This document shows positions 17,221-25,856 of a stretch of 64,000 nucleotides of DNA, piece after piece. The stretch lies in contig JAJVIP010000002.1 in NCBI GenBank assembly GCA_022072025.1, positions 411,356 to 475,355 on the forward strand, in the 5' to 3' direction. A model generated the notes under the pieces. The model was not told the origin of the DNA. It did no database searches and saw nothing but the letters and a program-made list of their open reading frames with translations. Each line of letters begins with the position of its first letter. The stretch's first letter is position 1. The position numbers were made by a program, and so were the translations under genes. This stretch comes from Elusimicrobiota bacterium. GTDB lineage: Bacteria > Elusimicrobiota > Elusimicrobia > F11.

Positions 17221-18800
17221 ACATGAGAATCGGCGTTGACTTTGATAACACCATCGTTTGCTTTGATACCCTTTTTCACCGAGCCGCTCGAGAGAAAAAA
17301 TTGATACCGGAGTCGGTGGGTTCGTCTAAAGGCGAAGTGCGGGACTACCTACGGGCGGTGGGACGGGAACAGGATTGGACGGCGCTTCAGGGCGATGTAT
17401 ACGGTGAACTTATACGCGATGCGCAACCTTTTCCAGGCGTCGTGGAATTCTTATCTTCCTGTGTTCACCAGGATATTGCCGTCAACATCATCAGTCATAA
17501 AACCAAACAACCCTTTTTGGGTTCTTCCCACGATTTACACAAGGCCGCCATGAATTGGCTGGAATCACAAGGTTTCTTTTCCGACGTGGGACTTAAAAAG
17601 GAGGATGTGTACCTTGAGTTGACCAAAGAAAAGAAAATGGAGCGAATCGCTTCCCTTCGGTGCACGCATTTCGTGGATGATTTGCCGGAGTTTTTGTCGG
17701 ATCCTCATTTTCCAAAAGGGGTTCGTCGTTTTCTTTTTGATCCACGGTCAAAGGATAAAACAAACGCCACGTACCTCTCTTTTTCCTCATGGTTTGAGAT
17801 TCAGTCCCTGGTGGAAATGGAACAGGCGTCCCATTTATCATTAACGCCGCTCAAAGGGGGCGCCAACAATCAAACATTCAAAGTGGAGAACGCAGAATGT
17901 CCACGGGTTCTAAAAGCCTATTTTCAACATCCCCGCGATTCTCGGGACCGACTCAAAAGTGAATTTGAATTTGTTTCTTTTGCCCACCACAATGGCCTGA
18001 AGAGTGTTCCGGTTCCTCTCTCATTCGATGAAAAAAAGAAATGGGGGTTTTATGAGTATGTGTCGGGCGCACCGGTGACGGGCCCAAACTTGAACCCTGA
18101 GATGGTTGATCAGGCGATCGCTTTTTTTGAAGATCTCAACCGTTATAAAAATGACCCGGCGGCCTCTCAGTTGCCCTTGGCATCAGAAGCCTGTTTTTCA
18201 TTGGAGGCGCATCTTGATTTGGTGGGGGGGCGCGTTTCACGCCTGGAATCAATCATCGGCCCATCAAACATCGACCAGAGGGCGCGTTCATTGGTCCAAG
18301 ATGAATTAAAACCACTTTGGAATCAGGTTTGTTCTCAGGCTTTCCAACAAGCGTTCAATTTCGGTTTGGATCCGTCTCGCGGGTTAACTTATTCAGAACG
18401 TGTTCTCTCTCCATCTGATTTTGGATTTCACAATGCACTGATGGAACCCAATGGGGCTTTGCGCTTCATTGATTTTGAATATGCGGGATGGGACGATCCA
18501 GCCAAAACAATTGTTGATTTTTTCTGCCAGCCCAAAGTGCCGGTGCCTATGTCATATTATTCAGATTTTTCAAAACGAATCGCCGCCTGCGCGGATTTGG
18601 CGGGTGAAACACTTCAAAGAGCTGAAATCTTGCTTCCTGTTTACCGAGTTAAATGGGCCTGTATATTGTTAAACGAATTTTTACCTGTGGGACATGATCG
18701 GCGACGGTTCGCTCAAACTCTTCGAGAGATTGATGTTCGAAAAATGAACCAATTGGAAAAAGTGGAGTCAATTATAAGTTTGGAGAGGGGGAAAAATTGA
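17217..18800 (+). CDS. Fusion of HAD-type hydrolase and APH/choline-kinase-like phosphotransferase
   Basis: This is a 527-aa fusion. Residues 1-190 are a HAD hydrolase with the nucleophile motif DFDNT (D6, D8), a later Ser-His-Lys segment (IISHKTKQ) and the acidic motif VDDLPEF. Residues 205-520 are an aminoglycoside/choline-kinase-type domain with the GGANNQTFKV nucleotide loop, the ATP-binding Lys in VLKAY (K231), a catalytic loop SPSDFGFHN (D399) and the metal motif IDFEYAGWD (D417). A frame-preserving fusion of a phosphatase to a kinase-type phosphotransferase suggests sequential handling of one sugar. The 5' end overlaps the MDR stop, and the 3' end overlaps the next TTG. Confidence 0.8.
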   Translation: MNMRIGVDFDNTIVCFDTLFHRAAREKKLIPESVGSSKGEVRDYLRAVGREQDWTALQGDVYGELIRDAQPFPGVVEFLSSCVHQDIAVNIISHKTKQPFLGSSHDLHKAAMNWLESQGFFSDVGLKKEDVYLELTKEKKMERIASLRCTHFVDDLPEFLSDPHFPKGVRRFLFDPRSKDKTNATYLSFSSWFEIQSLVEMEQASHLSLTPLKGGANNQTFKVENAECPRVLKAYFQHPRDSRDRLKSEFEFVSFAHHNGLKSVPVPLSFDEKKKWGFYEYVSGAPVTGPNLNPEMVDQAIAFFEDLNRYKNDPAASQLPLASEACFSLEAHLDLVGGRVSRLESIIGPSNIDQRARSLVQDELKPLWNQVCSQAFQQAFNFGLDPSRGLTYSERVLSPSDFGFHNALMEPNGALRFIDFEYAGWDDPAKTIVDFFCQPKVPVPMSYYSDFSKRIAACADLAGETLQRAEILLPVYRVKWACILLNEFLPVGHDRRRFAQTLREIDVRKMNQLEKVESIISLERGKN

Positions 18801-19786
18801 AGATCGTCGTTTTAGGGGCCAATTCGTTTTCAGGTCAGGATTTTGTCGATTTGTTGTTGGAGGATAAGGACAATGAGGTCATTGGAATCAGTCGCTCTCA
18901 AGAACGAGGGCCGTTGTTCCTTCGATACAAACTACGTAAAGATTTATCTCGATATCGATATTTCCAATGGGACATGAACAAGGATATGCCCCATATCCTT
19001 GAACTATTAGATCGTGAAAAACCAACCCATATCGTAAATTTTGCCGCGCAAAGTGAAGTGGCCCCCAGCTGGGATCATCCAGACCATTGGTTTCAAACCA
19101 ATACAGTCGCGTTGGCTCAACTGGTAAATCACCTGCGCGGCGTCAGTTACTTGAAACGATATTTGCATGTTTCATCTCCGGAGGCCTATGGAAGTTGTGT
19201 CGGAAATGTGACTGAAGACGCTCCGTTAAATCCAAGCACCCCCTATGCGGCTTCTAAAGCCGCAGCTGATATGTTGCTCAAAACATTTCACAAGCAATTT
19301 GGATTTCCTTTGGTCACGGTGCGCGGTACAAATGTGTACGGGGCGCGTCAACAACTATTTAAGATTATTCCTCGGTCCGTTATTTATTTGAAATTGGGGA
19401 AAAAAATCGAATTGCACGGGGGAGGGGTCGCGGTCAAGTCTTACATTCATGTCCGCGATATTTCACAAGGAGAATGGGCCATTTTGACAAAGGGTACATT
19501 GGGCCAAATTTACAACCTTTCTCCTGATCAGGGTGTTTCGGTTCGGGAGGTGGTTGAAACGATCACGCGGCGAATGGGAAAAAAATTTGATGAAGCGGTA
19601 ACCAGTGTGGCGGAACGCCCCGGTCAAGACGCCGCTTATGTGATCGACTCCTCTCGCGCCCGTCAACAATTGGGGTGGAAACCCACCATTTCATTGGAAC
19701 AAGGACTTTCTGACGTTGTGGAATGGGTAGAAAAATATTGGCCGGAAATTTCAAATCAAACACTCACGTATCAACACAAAGCGTAA
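18797..19786 (+). CDS. NDP-sugar 4,6-dehydratase/epimerase-like SDR
   Basis: This is a 329-aa extended SDR resembling GDP-mannose or dTDP-glucose 4,6-dehydratases. The cofactor loop is GANSFSG (7-13), followed by the FAAQSEV motif, a HVSSPEAYG Ser/Glu element and the catalytic pair Y150/K154 in TPYAASK. The Pro-Glu in SSPEAYG resembles the Asp/Glu dyad used for dehydration. The TTG start overlaps the preceding stop (TTGA). It probably creates a 4-keto-6-deoxy intermediate, which would feed the aminotransferase, C-methyltransferase or WbuC-like steps nearby. Confidence 0.87.
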   Translation: MKIVVLGANSFSGQDFVDLLLEDKDNEVIGISRSQERGPLFLRYKLRKDLSRYRYFQWDMNKDMPHILELLDREKPTHIVNFAAQSEVAPSWDHPDHWFQTNTVALAQLVNHLRGVSYLKRYLHVSSPEAYGSCVGNVTEDAPLNPSTPYAASKAAADMLLKTFHKQFGFPLVTVRGTNVYGARQQLFKIIPRSVIYLKLGKKIELHGGGVAVKSYIHVRDISQGEWAILTKGTLGQIYNLSPDQGVSVREVVETITRRMGKKFDEAVTSVAERPGQDAAYVIDSSRARQQLGWKPTISLEQGLSDVVEWVEKYWPEISNQTLTYQHKA

Positions 19787-19795
19787 GGGGAATAT

Positions 19796-20458
19796 ATGGC
19801 TTATATCGATTTCATTACTAAAGTTCATACCTCCACCAAACGCGACTATGTAAAACGTGTAACCGAACATGATAAGTCGGTTTGCGCTGAACTGGCCCTC
19901 AAATGGGGAAAAGAATATTGGGACGGGGAAAGGCATACTGGGTATGGGGGGTACAAATATGATGGCCGTTGGCGTTCGGTGGCGGAAGCCATGGCCAAGC
20001 ATTACAAACTCAAGGCGGGCCAGCGTCTACTGGATGTGGGTTGTGGAAAAGGTTTTTTACTTTACGAATTTACCCAGGTGGTCCCGGGAGTGGAGGTGGT
20101 CGGGATCGATATATCTCGTTACGCGATAGAAAACGCCAAACCCGAAGTACAACCCCATTTACAGGTGGCTTCCGCTTCAAAACTACCTTTTCCAGATAAC
20201 AGTTTCGATTTCGTTGTCAGTATCAACACTTTGCACAACCTTTATAACTATGAATTGTTTGACGCGCTCAAAGAAATCGAGCGGGTCGGCAGGGGACCCA
20301 AACATATCACGATTGAGTCTTATCGCAATGAGCGGGAAAAAATGAATTTGCTTTATTGGCAATTGACCTGTCGAGCTTTCCTCACTCCGCGAGAATGGGA
20401 ATGGTTGTTTAAACAAGCCGGGTACACAGGTGATTATGGGGTTATTGTTTTCGAATGA
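19796..20458 (+). CDS. Class I SAM-dependent methyltransferase
   Basis: This is a 220-aa Rossmann-type methyltransferase. The SAM-binding motif LLDVGCGKGFLL is at residues 78-89, with the acidic motif II at VVGIDIS and motif IV in FDFVVSINTLHNL. It is a methyltransferase_11-like fold. AAGGGG lies a few bases before the ATG. The stop overlaps the next ATG (ATGA). It likely O- or N-methylates a sugar of the repeat unit. metK and ahcY at the right end of the window would supply SAM and remove SAH. Confidence 0.85.
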   Translation: MAYIDFITKVHTSTKRDYVKRVTEHDKSVCAELALKWGKEYWDGERHTGYGGYKYDGRWRSVAEAMAKHYKLKAGQRLLDVGCGKGFLLYEFTQVVPGVEVVGIDISRYAIENAKPEVQPHLQVASASKLPFPDNSFDFVVSINTLHNLYNYELFDALKEIERVGRGPKHITIESYRNEREKMNLLYWQLTCRAFLTPREWEWLFKQAGYTGDYGVIVFE

Positions 20459-21951
20459 TAATTGATTCATATATGAATAAGGTCAAACTCTTTGGCTTGG
20501 GAGGGCTGGTTCTTGGCCTATCAACGATAGCTCTCATTTTCATCGCGGAGATATGTCTGGGGGCGGCTCATTTAATTTTTAAGTCCTCTCGTTTGGAAGT
20601 GGTGGATAAAAAAATCATTTATCCGAAAAATCCGGAGCTTTTTTTAAAAATCGCGGTGTTTGGAGAATCCACGGCCTGGGGCTATGGGGCCGGGCGGTCT
20701 TTTTCAGACATTATTGAATATGAATTACTCAAACATTCCCATCGGGAGGTGTACCTGCGTAATTTTTCACAGCCGGGAGCTACTTTCAGTATGAATCAAG
20801 CCGAAATAGTGAAAACCATGATTCCTTTCTTTGATGTTTTTATCGTGTGCGCGGGCCACAATGAAATATGGGTTCCCACCTCTGATCATTCCAGGCTTGA
20901 AGTGTACGATTATCCCGTGGATCCCATTGATCTGAATTATGTGTCAGGTCTACGGTCTCGTTTTGAAAACCAAGTGAAAAGAATTTATTCCTGGCGGGAT
21001 TATTTAGAAGGGAAATCCCGTCTTTTCTCATTGGGAAAACAGTTCAAAGCTTGGTTGAAGCGGTCCAGTCCCAGGTCGCAAAGCTCTCTTAAACCTAAAA
21101 AACCACCTGTGACGGCGGAGATGAAGGTGATCCCAGAAGAAGAGATTCGAAAAATTCCAGAAAGGTATTCAAAGGATATTAGTGAAATTAAGGAATTGGT
21201 GACGCGAGCCAACAAACGACTCTTGATTTGCACCATGCCTTCTCATCTTTTGTGGCCACCGTTGTTCTCAATGCAGAACGATCAATTGACAATTGATCAA
21301 CGAAAGAATTTTTCTAATTTTCTCGCATCAGCGGTTCAATTGATAAAAAATAATGAAAAAGAGGCGGCCTATAAAAAATTGCAATCCGCTAAAATACTCG
21401 CACCCTTTCATGCTCAGGTGAACTATTTGTCTGGCTTGCTTGAATTTCACAAGGGCGATTACCAAAAGGCCTGGACTTCGTTAATAAAAGCCAAAGACGA
21501 GGATGGGTGGCCCATCCGGGTCCTTAGCGGCGTTAATCAAGCCATTCGATTAATAAACGACCCCGCGGTTACCGTTGTGGATTTGGAAACTGTTTTCTGC
21601 CGTTGGGCCGAGCAACAAAAATCCATGGATGATTTGTTTATTGATTTACAACACCCCAGTTTCCGTGGGCATGTTCTGATGGCCCGAATGTTGGTGAATT
21701 TTTTTCCGCTGGGGGACTCTGCCAGTCTGATTTCTGAGGAACTTGAATCGATCTTAGAAGGTCAGGAAGGACAAATTGCTCAATTCCGATCACAATTGGG
21801 GATAGACCAAAAAAGAACGGTTGAAGATGCTCAAATGAATCTCAAATGGTTGCTCAATTTAAAACAGTTTTCACATGACGAAGAAAAATTTATGGACTAT
21901 GCGAAGAAGGCATCGGATACAATAGGAGAGAAAGTTTTCTTAACCCAATGA
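20455..21951 (+). CDS. Membrane-anchored SGNH/GDSL hydrolase-like protein
   Basis: This is a 498-aa protein with one N-terminal membrane segment (about residues 11-38) and an SGNH-like catalytic domain. Block I is the variant GES (70-72) in FGESTAWG, block III is GHNE (134-137), and block V is an Asp...His pair in DLQHPSFRGH late in the protein. A helical, possibly TPR-like insert lies before block V, with AYKKLQSAK and QVNYLSGLLEFHKGDYQKAW. Such proteins act as esterases or O-acyl transferases on glycans. The anchor would place the domain on the periplasmic side. The ATG overlaps the methyltransferase stop; a second in-frame ATG at 20473 is also possible. Confidence 0.72.
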   Translation: MIIDSYMNKVKLFGLGGLVLGLSTIALIFIAEICLGAAHLIFKSSRLEVVDKKIIYPKNPELFLKIAVFGESTAWGYGAGRSFSDIIEYELLKHSHREVYLRNFSQPGATFSMNQAEIVKTMIPFFDVFIVCAGHNEIWVPTSDHSRLEVYDYPVDPIDLNYVSGLRSRFENQVKRIYSWRDYLEGKSRLFSLGKQFKAWLKRSSPRSQSSLKPKKPPVTAEMKVIPEEEIRKIPERYSKDISEIKELVTRANKRLLICTMPSHLLWPPLFSMQNDQLTIDQRKNFSNFLASAVQLIKNNEKEAAYKKLQSAKILAPFHAQVNYLSGLLEFHKGDYQKAWTSLIKAKDEDGWPIRVLSGVNQAIRLINDPAVTVVDLETVFCRWAEQQKSMDDLFIDLQHPSFRGHVLMARMLVNFFPLGDSASLISEELESILEGQEGQIAQFRSQLGIDQKRTVEDAQMNLKWLLNLKQFSHDEEKFMDYAKKASDTIGEKVFLTQ

Positions 21952-22487
21952 ATCGCAAATATAAAAAATCATCTCCTGGCGTTTATTATTTTCTCTCAAA
22001 AATGGCTTTAATTGCCGAACAGGATATTGAGTTCCTAAAAAAGGAAGCGAAAAGGAGCCCCTTGGGGCGAGCCCGATTGTGTGCGCATAAAAGTCCTTCA
22101 GATTCAGTCCATGAAATGATCATCGCGCTAGATAAAAACACTTACATTCGTCCTCATTCTCATAGGAACAAATCGGAGTCTTATCATGTGATTCAAGGAA
22201 AGTTCGATGTTGTTTTCTTTCGGGGAAAAGGCCATATATCGAACGTGATTCCCATGGGACCCAAGGGGTCGGGCCTTAATTTCTTTTTGAGAGTTGAAGA
22301 AGGCATGGTCCATACCCTGGTTTTGCGTTCAAAATCGGTTGTTTTTCATGAGACAACCGAAGGCCCCTACGATCCCCATCAATCCTCTCTTTATGCATCT
22401 TGGGCGCCTGAAAACAACCAGAAAGTCGATATCGACCTTTTCAGAAGAAAATTATCCAATGCTCTAAAAAATATAAGGGAAAAATGA
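21948..22487 (+). CDS. WbuC-like cupin metalloprotein
   Basis: This is a 179-aa cupin-fold protein like WbuC, found in many O-antigen loci. The metal-binding signature appears as RPHSHRNKSESYHV followed by GKFDVV, and the second cupin motif as EEGMVHTLV. An N-terminal helical segment (EQDIEFLKKEA) and the C-terminal HETTEGPYDP match the family. The biochemical role of WbuC is not established, though it often sits beside sugar-modifying enzymes. The ATG overlaps the SGNH stop (ATGA). Confidence 0.8.
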   Translation: MNRKYKKSSPGVYYFLSKMALIAEQDIEFLKKEAKRSPLGRARLCAHKSPSDSVHEMIIALDKNTYIRPHSHRNKSESYHVIQGKFDVVFFRGKGHISNVIPMGPKGSGLNFFLRVEEGMVHTLVLRSKSVVFHETTEGPYDPHQSSLYASWAPENNQKVDIDLFRRKLSNALKNIREK

Positions 22488-22488
22488 A

Positions 22489-23247
22489 ATGAAACATGAA
22501 CGGCATATTTTACTTGTGGGCGCAACGAGCGGCATGGGAAAGTCAATGGCGGAAGAATTATTCAAAAACCAAAAGTGCCGTGTGTCTATTTTGGGCCGAA
22601 AAATTCCCTCTGGACATATCAATCGCCCCAACAATATTCATTATTACCCTGTTGATTTGTCAGACATAAGTTCAATTCGAAACATATTTCCGCTTTTATT
22701 TAAGGACCAAGGTGAAGTCGATGGTTGTGTTTTCTTTCAACGGTACAGAGATGGACGTGAACCCTGGAAAGGAGAAATTGACGTCAGCCTCACAGCCACT
22801 AAAGAAATCATCGAAAACATAAAACCATTTTTTAATAAAAAATCTGGAGGCTCGATTGTTATGGTGGGGTCGATGGCCGACCAACTGGTTGTGACTGATT
22901 GCTCCATCGGATATCACTTGGCCAAGGCAGGGCTTCGGCAGATGGCTCGATATTATGCGGTGATGTTGGCTCCCCTGAAAATCCGGGTCAATTGCGTGAC
23001 GCCCGGTATGGTTTTAAAGAAGGAAGCGGAGAAATTTTATTTTAAAAATAAAAAATTATTAAAAGCATTTTCTGCTTTCACTCCACTGGGGAAAATGGTT
23101 TCTCCGTTCGAAGTGGTTGACGCGATCAGTTTTTTCTTGAGTCCAAAATCTTCTTTTATCACAGGGCAAAATCTTGTTGTTGATGGTGGCCTGTCTTTGG
23201 TTTTCCAAGGAAGTTTGGCGAAAAAATGGGCCGAGGGTGGATTTTAA
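22489..23247 (+). CDS. Classical short-chain dehydrogenase/reductase
   Basis: This is a 252-aa classical SDR. The NAD(P)-binding loop is GATSGMGKS, the catalytic Ser is in MVGSMAD, and the active-site pair is Y-x3-K in GYHLAK. The usual NNAG motif is replaced by a stretch around FFQRYRD, so the fold's central region is atypical. The C-terminus has GQNLVVDGGL as in FabG-like enzymes. It probably reduces or oxidises a sugar intermediate. It lies between the WbuC-like gene and the sugar C-methyltransferase gene, with one base or less of space on either side. Confidence 0.83.
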   Translation: MKHERHILLVGATSGMGKSMAEELFKNQKCRVSILGRKIPSGHINRPNNIHYYPVDLSDISSIRNIFPLLFKDQGEVDGCVFFQRYRDGREPWKGEIDVSLTATKEIIENIKPFFNKKSGGSIVMVGSMADQLVVTDCSIGYHLAKAGLRQMARYYAVMLAPLKIRVNCVTPGMVLKKEAEKFYFKNKKLLKAFSAFTPLGKMVSPFEVVDAISFFLSPKSSFITGQNLVVDGGLSLVFQGSLAKKWAEGGF

Positions 23248-23248
23248 C

Positions 23249-24493
23249 GTGCCCCCGCAATTTTATCACCGTGATAATTGCCGTTTGTGTCGATCCAAAA
23301 ATGTGGTGCTGGCTTTAAAATTAAAACCGACGGCCATCGCAGACGCGTATATTCCGAAGGAAAAAACCACCGTTCCACAACCCCTTTATCCTTTGGATTT
23401 GTATTTGTGCGCAGATTGCGGACACGCTCAATTGTTGGATGTGATTCCGCCTCATATTTTGTTTGAGGATTACATCTATGTTTCAGCGAGTTCGTTGAAT
23501 CTTGATCAGCACTTTAAACAATACGCGGACGATGTCATGAAATGGGCGCAATTAAAACCCGGAAATCGCGTGTTGGATATCGGAAGTAATGATGGAACTC
23601 TTTTGCGGTTTTTTAAAGAAAAAGGGTTGCGCGTTTTGGGGGCAGATCCCGCCCGGGATATCGCTCGAAAGGCCACGGATTCAGGTGTCCGTACCATTCC
23701 GGAATTTTTTTCATCGCAATTGTCCGAAAAAATTCGTTCCTCTGAAGGATCTTTCGACTTGATCACAGCGAACAATGTCTATGCCCACTCGGATCAATTG
23801 GGGGATATGACCGACGGAATTAAAAATTTGTTGTCACCGGAGGGTGTGTTCGTATTTGAAGTTTCCTATCTGATGGACCTTATGGAAGGCATGGTGTTTG
23901 ATTACATCTATCATGAGCATCTCTGTCACCATTCCGTTAAACCCTTAAAAAAGTTTTTGGCAGCCCATGGCCTGGAACTCATTGATGTCGTTCGCGTGCC
24001 AACCAAGGGGGGCTCCCTGCGATGTATGGCTCAACTGAAGGGGGGGGGAAAGAATATTTCTCCCATCGTCGAAACATTAATCAAAGCGGAGGATTCTTAC
24101 GGTTTGGATAAAATTTCAGCCTATCAGGCTTTTAATAAGAAAATTGATCACGCCAAAATTCAATTATTGGATTATCTAGATGAACGAATTAAATCCGGGA
24201 AGAAAATCGCTGGTTTTGGAGCTTCTGCCACTTCCACCACATTGATTTATCATTTTGATCTGGGAGATAAATTGTCCTGTATCTATGACGATAATATTCA
24301 ACGACACAATTTATACAGTCCTGGGTTTCATATCCCAGTGGTCTCTCCTTCGGAAATTGAACGGAGAAAAACCGATGATATCCTTCTTTTGGCATGGAGG
24401 TATGAAAAGCCCATTCTCGCCAAGCATCGGGATTTCTTGAAAAAGGGAGGGCGTTTTATTCTTCCCTTGCCATCTTTTAAAGTAGTGACGTGA
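23249..24493 (+). CDS. NDP-sugar C-methyltransferase (zinc-finger class I MTase)
   Basis: This enzyme resembles NovU/TylC3-type C-methyltransferases that build methyl-branched sugars, 414 aa. An N-terminal zinc-binding unit uses C11, C14, C54 and C57 (CRLC and CADC). The SAM motif VLDIGSNDGTLL is at 108-119, the family active-site stretch YIYHEHLCHH near 213-222, and the C-terminal Rossmann-like domain includes KIAGFGASATST. The GTG at 23249 directly after the SDR stop is preferred, because it begins just before the zinc unit; a longer upstream reading lies inside the SDR gene. Its substrate would be a 4-keto or 3-keto NDP-sugar. Confidence 0.87.
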   Translation: MPPQFYHRDNCRLCRSKNVVLALKLKPTAIADAYIPKEKTTVPQPLYPLDLYLCADCGHAQLLDVIPPHILFEDYIYVSASSLNLDQHFKQYADDVMKWAQLKPGNRVLDIGSNDGTLLRFFKEKGLRVLGADPARDIARKATDSGVRTIPEFFSSQLSEKIRSSEGSFDLITANNVYAHSDQLGDMTDGIKNLLSPEGVFVFEVSYLMDLMEGMVFDYIYHEHLCHHSVKPLKKFLAAHGLELIDVVRVPTKGGSLRCMAQLKGGGKNISPIVETLIKAEDSYGLDKISAYQAFNKKIDHAKIQLLDYLDERIKSGKKIAGFGASATSTTLIYHFDLGDKLSCIYDDNIQRHNLYSPGFHIPVVSPSEIERRKTDDILLLAWRYEKPILAKHRDFLKKGGRFILPLPSFKVVT

Positions 24494-24504
24494 ATTAAAA
24501 CCGC

Positions 24505-25854
24505 ATGATTAAAAATTTTCAGCCTTGGCTGAAATTTCTTGGAGTAAATGAAGCTGTTTTTTATTCCCTGATGGCCAAAATATGGGGTCTCGCCTCTGTT
24601 CCCGTTTCACTGGTTTTTATCACAGTTTTCCTCTCAGCTGAGGTGCAGGGGTATTACTACACCTTCTTGAGTTTGTTGGCCCTCCAAACATTTCTCGAAC
24701 TTTCTTTCTCAAGTATATTGATTAATTTTTCGAGTCATGAATGGAGTCACTTGCATTTGGACGAGTCAGGTCGGATTGTTGGGAAGGAAGACGCCATGGC
24801 GCGATTGTCACACTTGGTTCGGTTTGGGACCCGTTGGTATTTGACCATTGCCATGCTGTTTTCTCTCCTGGTTGGTATCGGCGGTTATATTTTCCTGGCA
24901 CAAAAATCCGATCCCCATATTTTCTGGAAAGGGCCTTGGTGTTTGGTTGTGGTTCTGGCGGGGGTGCAGTTGTTTTTATTGCCTTTTCAATCGGTCCTGG
25001 AAGGGTGCAATCAAATTGCTTCCATGGCCCAAATCCGGATGAGGGCCTCAATGATCGGGGCCCTTGGTTTTTGGGCAGGGCTTATTTCCGGTTTTCATTT
25101 GTGGTCTGTGAGTATTATGTTTGCCCTTAATTGTTTAACTCAAATATTTTTATTGCGCCGGAAATACTCTCCCTTTTTCAGGGATTTGTTTGAAATGAGA
25201 TCGACCATTCAAGTTCATTACTGGGAGGAAATTTTTCCTGTCCAATGGCGGTTGGCTTTGGGAGGGGTGGTTAACTATTTTTCGACGGCCATCTTCACTC
25301 CGATTATGTTTTGGTATCACGGCGCCAAGGTGGCCGGTCAAATGGGCATGGGATGGCAAATTATGGGAGCGGCCCAAACCATCGCTCTCACCTGGATCCA
25401 AACCTCGATTCCCGCTTTCGGAGAAAAAATTGCGCAGAAGAAATATGAGGAGTTGGACCGGTTGTTTTTTCGAATTACATTTATTTCGTTTTTTATTTTG
25501 ATTTTCTTATGCCTCGCAGCTTGGGGAATTGTGAAGGCTTTTCAATCTTGGGGAGGGACATTGTCTGAGCGGTTTATGGCGCCATTGCCACTTTCACTTT
25601 TTCTTTTAACAGCCCTTTTTTATCATTTCCCTCAATGTCAATCGGTTTATTTAAGAGCCCATAGGAAAGAACCTTTGCTGATGATCAGTCTGATTTCTTC
25701 CCTTGCTATTGGATTTGCCGTTTGGTTTTTTGGTCGGGCCTATGGAATGGTGGGGGCTGGTGGCGCCTACTTGGGAGTTGTGGCGCTTTTTATTTTTCCT
25801 TCTGTATTTTATGTTTGGGAAAATAGTCGAAAAAAATGGCACCAGGAAATTTGA
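24505..25854 (+). CDS. Wzx-type polysaccharide flippase (copy 1)
   Basis: This is a 449-aa polytopic inner-membrane protein of the MATE/polysaccharide-transporter (MOP) superfamily. It has about 12 hydrophobic segments, starting around residue 20 and ending near residue 440. It would flip undecaprenyl-linked repeat units to the periplasm. The ATG is 11 bp after the C-methyltransferase stop. A second, unrelated-looking flippase lies at 50567-51835, so two different repeat units may be exported. Confidence 0.85.
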   Translation: MIKNFQPWLKFLGVNEAVFYSLMAKIWGLASVPVSLVFITVFLSAEVQGYYYTFLSLLALQTFLELSFSSILINFSSHEWSHLHLDESGRIVGKEDAMARLSHLVRFGTRWYLTIAMLFSLLVGIGGYIFLAQKSDPHIFWKGPWCLVVVLAGVQLFLLPFQSVLEGCNQIASMAQIRMRASMIGALGFWAGLISGFHLWSVSIMFALNCLTQIFLLRRKYSPFFRDLFEMRSTIQVHYWEEIFPVQWRLALGGVVNYFSTAIFTPIMFWYHGAKVAGQMGMGWQIMGAAQTIALTWIQTSIPAFGEKIAQKKYEELDRLFFRITFISFFILIFLCLAAWGIVKAFQSWGGTLSERFMAPLPLSLFLLTALFYHFPQCQSVYLRAHRKEPLLMISLISSLAIGFAVWFFGRAYGMVGAGGAYLGVVALFIFPSVFYVWENSRKKWHQEI

Positions 25855-25856
25855 GC

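Noticed and set aside
23174-23248. Upstream start for the C-methyltransferase
   Set aside because: It overlaps the SDR gene. The GTG at 23249 lies directly after the SDR stop and just before the zinc unit.
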